From positions 1 through 23,727 of IMG/VR virus record IMGVR_UViG_3300020475_000500: DNA of 23,727 nucleotides; one strand, written 5' to 3'. This document shows positions 21,956-23,727 of the stretch, piece by piece (the stretch's first letter is position 1; every line of letters starts with the position of its first letter). Source of the DNA: a virus. The position numbers were made by a program, and so were the translations under genes. The notes below the pieces were generated by a model. It worked only from the letters and a program-made list of their open reading frames with translations. It did not search any database and was not told where the DNA came from.

Positions 21956-22089
21956 ATACATGTATGATTTGTAATCAGATAATATCTGCAAAAAACACTA
22001 AATCATATGATTATACTCGTAGGAATTATTGTGGGATTTGTTATCTCAAAAAGAAAAAACAAGATAGAAAGGAGAAAGGATTAAAATGA
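21952..22089 (+). CDS. 45-aa zinc-knuckle protein inside split polB (paralogue of 15092)
   Basis: The 45-aa product has C-x2-C (4-7) and C-x2-C (27-30) and a Lys-rich tail. Its first 17 residues match the 15092 protein (MN-x-C-x2-CN-x-IISA), so the two form a paralogous pair. The start overlaps the previous stop; the stop overlaps the start of the polB C-fragment (ATGA), and its AAAGGAGAAAGG tail is that gene's Shine-Dalgarno. Expression is therefore coupled to the polymerase. Role unknown. Confidence 0.65.
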   Translation: MNTCMICNQIISAKNTKSYDYTRRNYCGICYLKKKKQDRKEKGLK

Positions 22090-23003
22090 AAGTAGTTTAT
22101 GGGCATACAGATTCAATTTACGTTCAAATTCCAATGAATAGAACAGGAGAAGTTCTTGATTTGTTGAACACCAAAGTTAGAGAGAAGTTTCCTAATGTTA
22201 TGGGATTAAAAGAACACCCTGTAGTATTAGAGTTTGAAAAATATTATGAATCTTTAGGTGTAGGTATAACAAAGAATAGAAACGCAGGTCTTATTTCTTG
22301 GAAAGATGGTGAGTATTTAGATGAACCAAAATTTGTTATGACAGGATTTTCTGCTAAAAGAGTAGCAATTACTAAATTAGCAAAAACAGTTCAATTAGAA
22401 GTTTTAAACAGATGGGTAGGACAACAATCGGAAAAAGAGATTACCGACTATTTAAGAAAAGAATATAATAGGGTTTTGAAAGGTAATATGCAATTAGATG
22501 AAATTGTAAATAGAAGTAGATTTAGACCAGAAAGATTCCAATATAAATGTAAGAGTTGTGAAAAAGCATATAATGTTGATTCTATATTATCTGAAAGAAA
22601 TAAATTTAAGAAACTACAAACCGAACCTTTTTGTTCTAAGTGTGGTAATGGATTTGAGTTTATTACTATAGCAGGTAAAAGACCATCAATAGGTTCAGGT
22701 GTTGAAGGAGTTTTATGGTATAACCAATTGTCTTCTATACCAATTAATGATTCATATATTTATATGAAGGTGTCAGATGACTTACAAAGACCTACATATG
22801 TTAATCCTGTAACTGGTATTAGAAAAAGACCTTCCTATGTATCTGCTCCAACATTTGAAGAACTCGCAACTGAGAATCCTGATTATAAACATTATGCAGA
22901 TTCTATAGTAAAGAAGGCAGAACCTATATACAGAGCAATGGGTTGGGATTTAAAGAAGATTACGATTGATGAAAATCAATCAACATTAGATGAGTGGTGG
23001 TAA
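22086..23003 (+). CDS. polB: DNA polymerase family B, C-terminal fragment (motif C, thumb, PIP box)
   Basis: Smaller half of the split polymerase (305 aa). It begins MKVVYGHTDSIYV, i.e. motif C with the second catalytic Asp (Asp9) kept but the first replaced by His (usual YGDTDS). The downstream block VMTGFSAKRVAITKLAKT matches the palm/thumb 'kG.e.vRrd...k' segment. A zinc ribbon not usual in PolB thumbs is inserted (Cys155, Cys158, Cys183, Cys186). The chain ends in QSTLDEWW (298-305), a textbook PIP box, as in archaeal PolB and RFC-L tails. Placed end to end with the 20042 product, no conserved residues are missing, so the two chains should assemble into one enzyme. Confidence 0.93.
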   Translation: MKVVYGHTDSIYVQIPMNRTGEVLDLLNTKVREKFPNVMGLKEHPVVLEFEKYYESLGVGITKNRNAGLISWKDGEYLDEPKFVMTGFSAKRVAITKLAKTVQLEVLNRWVGQQSEKEITDYLRKEYNRVLKGNMQLDEIVNRSRFRPERFQYKCKSCEKAYNVDSILSERNKFKKLQTEPFCSKCGNGFEFITIAGKRPSIGSGVEGVLWYNQLSSIPINDSYIYMKVSDDLQRPTYVNPVTGIRKRPSYVSAPTFEELATENPDYKHYADSIVKKAEPIYRAMGWDLKKITIDENQSTLDEWW

Positions 23004-23004
23004 T

Positions 23005-23184
23005 ATGGAAAAAGAAAAAAAATTAGAATTAGCAAGAGAAAAAATGCATGATGAAAGAATGAAATTAACATTCAGATATAATAATGATATTGATGCAAAA
23101 CAATTTAGAAAACAAATGGATGAAATAGTTAAAGCATTAGATATAGATTATTATAATAAACACAAAGGAGAGGAAGAAGAATGA
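23005..23184 (+). CDS. 59-aa charged helical protein
   Basis: Starts 1 base after the polB stop; the GGTGG that encodes the PIP-box tryptophans can serve as Shine-Dalgarno. An in-frame ATG at 22990 lies inside polB. The 59-aa product is highly charged and helical (KKLELAREKMHDERMKL, KQFRKQMDEIVKALDI), ending in GEEEE. No family is recognised. Its end overlaps the nuclease gene by 4 bases. Confidence 0.6.
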   Translation: MEKEKKLELAREKMHDERMKLTFRYNNDIDAKQFRKQMDEIVKALDIDYYNKHKGEEEE

Positions 23185-23727
23185 GAGAATATACATACCA
23201 ATGGTATCCAGAAAAATACGATGATGAAAACGAACCCATATTAAAGATTACTAAATCTTCGTTTGGTTCTTTTCAATGGTGTCCTAAGAAATATGAGTTT
23301 TCATATCCACTTAGAATGCCTCAAGGAACAAGCGAAGCAATGATTAAAGGAACAGTTGTTCACAATAGCAGAGAAGAGTTTTTTAATGATTTTGATATTA
23401 AGAAAGCAGAAGATTTAAGTTTTACTGAATTAGTTGAATATAACATGGGACTTCATCCTATTGATGATTATACTGAAATGTATAGGACTCTTTCTGTATT
23501 TGAAGCAGAAAGATTCATTCAAGCAAAGGAGAATGATAGTATAGATGAGTATTTGCCTGTTATAAATGAAATACTGTTGAATGCAGTAATACATATACCT
23601 CATGATATAAACCCAAAATGTATTTTAGAAAGGGATTATAATGTACATTTACAGGGCATTATAGATAGAATGTTTGTTCAAGATGGAAACTATATACCTA
23701 TTGAATTAAAAACAGGCCCGTGGAAAG
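23181..23727 (+). CDS. Cas4/RecB-like PD-(D/E)XK nuclease, 3' end outside window
   Basis: 182 residues are visible before the window ends. The start overlaps the previous stop, with GAGAGGAAG upstream. The order of motifs fits the Cas4/RecB nuclease family. ITKSSFGSFQWCPKKYEF (with Cys34, the position of the first Fe-S cysteine in Cas4/AddB-like enzymes) is followed by MIKGTVVHN (His61). Then come GIIDRMF (Asp162) and IPIELKTGP (Glu175, Lys177), giving H...D...E-x-K. Such enzymes resect or repair DNA in viruses. The remaining Fe-S cysteines would lie beyond the window, so the iron-sulfur type is not proven. Confidence 0.85.
   Translation, partial: MREYTYQWYPEKYDDENEPILKITKSSFGSFQWCPKKYEFSYPLRMPQGTSEAMIKGTVVHNSREEFFNDFDIKKAEDLSFTELVEYNMGLHPIDDYTEMYRTLSVFEAERFIQAKENDSIDEYLPVINEILLNAVIHIPHDINPKCILERDYNVHLQGIIDRMFVQDGNYIPIELKTGPWK

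Noticed and set aside
21709-22089. PolB interruption as an intein, frameshift or assembly error
   Set aside because: The gap is 373 bases and holds three coupled frames with Shine-Dalgarno sequences. There are no intein splice residues (Cys/Ser start, HN end) and each polB fragment has its own start or stop signals.
1-23727. CRISPR arrays, tRNA or rRNA genes, insertion sequences, origin of replication
   Set aside because: On reading both strands I found no regularly spaced repeats, tRNA-like cloverleaf, transposase or clear iteron cluster. Coding density leaves almost no room for them.
23181-23727. Cas4-like nuclease as evidence for a viral CRISPR system
   Set aside because: Stand-alone Cas4/RecB-like nucleases are common in viruses, and no other cas gene or repeat array is present.

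Overview
The window looks like part of the genome of a double-stranded DNA virus of an uncultured archaeon. The best fit is a magrovirus-like virus of marine Group II Euryarchaeota. This is inferred from gene content, not from a search. Every supportable gene is on the + strand. Genes are packed with ATGA-type overlaps and Shine-Dalgarno-led starts, and the DNA is AT-rich. The information genes are archaeal: TFB, a PC4-like protein, PCNA, small and large-like clamp-loader subunits, family B DNA polymerase, ATP-dependent DNA ligase, a Sak4/RadA-like ATPase, and histone-fold candidates. No ribosomal, tRNA or central-metabolism genes are present, and about half of the genes are small and unrecognised. 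No structural (capsid, portal, terminase) genes fall in the window.

Layout. 1-1225: a run of tiny genes (27-81 aa), two with Cys pairs. 1222-3294: a zinc-motif protein, a coiled-coil protein, a ubiquitin-like beta-grasp protein ending in Gly-Gly-Ser-Gln, and a leader with two interlocking hairpins. 3297-5183: compact class II (B12-dependent) ribonucleotide reductase. 5173-7624: unknown proteins. 7621-11370: TFB, an E1/ThiF-like enzyme, a membrane-anchored HTH/coiled-coil protein, a JAMM metallopeptidase, a lipoprotein, a zinc protein, a PC4-like protein and a small possible histone-fold protein. 11367-15741: DNA ligase, a second, better histone-fold candidate, a degenerate LAGLIDADG protein, zinc and winged-helix proteins, an RFC-large-like ATPase with a C-terminal PIP box, and a DKHVVKM-family protein. 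15719-23727: the replication core, with RFC small subunit, an EF-hand membrane protein, a putative ssDNA-binding protein, a Sak4-like ATPase, PCNA, a split PolB and a Cas4/RecB-like nuclease cut by the window end.

The replication genes form a nearly complete archaeal-style replisome. PCNA, its loader and two proteins with PIP boxes (RFC-L-like and the PolB C-fragment) are all encoded here. RNR would supply dNTPs, and TFB plus PC4 would redirect transcription.

The most striking signal is a possible ubiquitin-like system: a Ubl with a two-residue tail after Gly-Gly, an E1-like adenylating enzyme, and a JAMM peptidase that could trim or remove it. The second is the PolB gene, split exactly before motif C, with three mini-genes (two membrane, one zinc) inserted between the halves.
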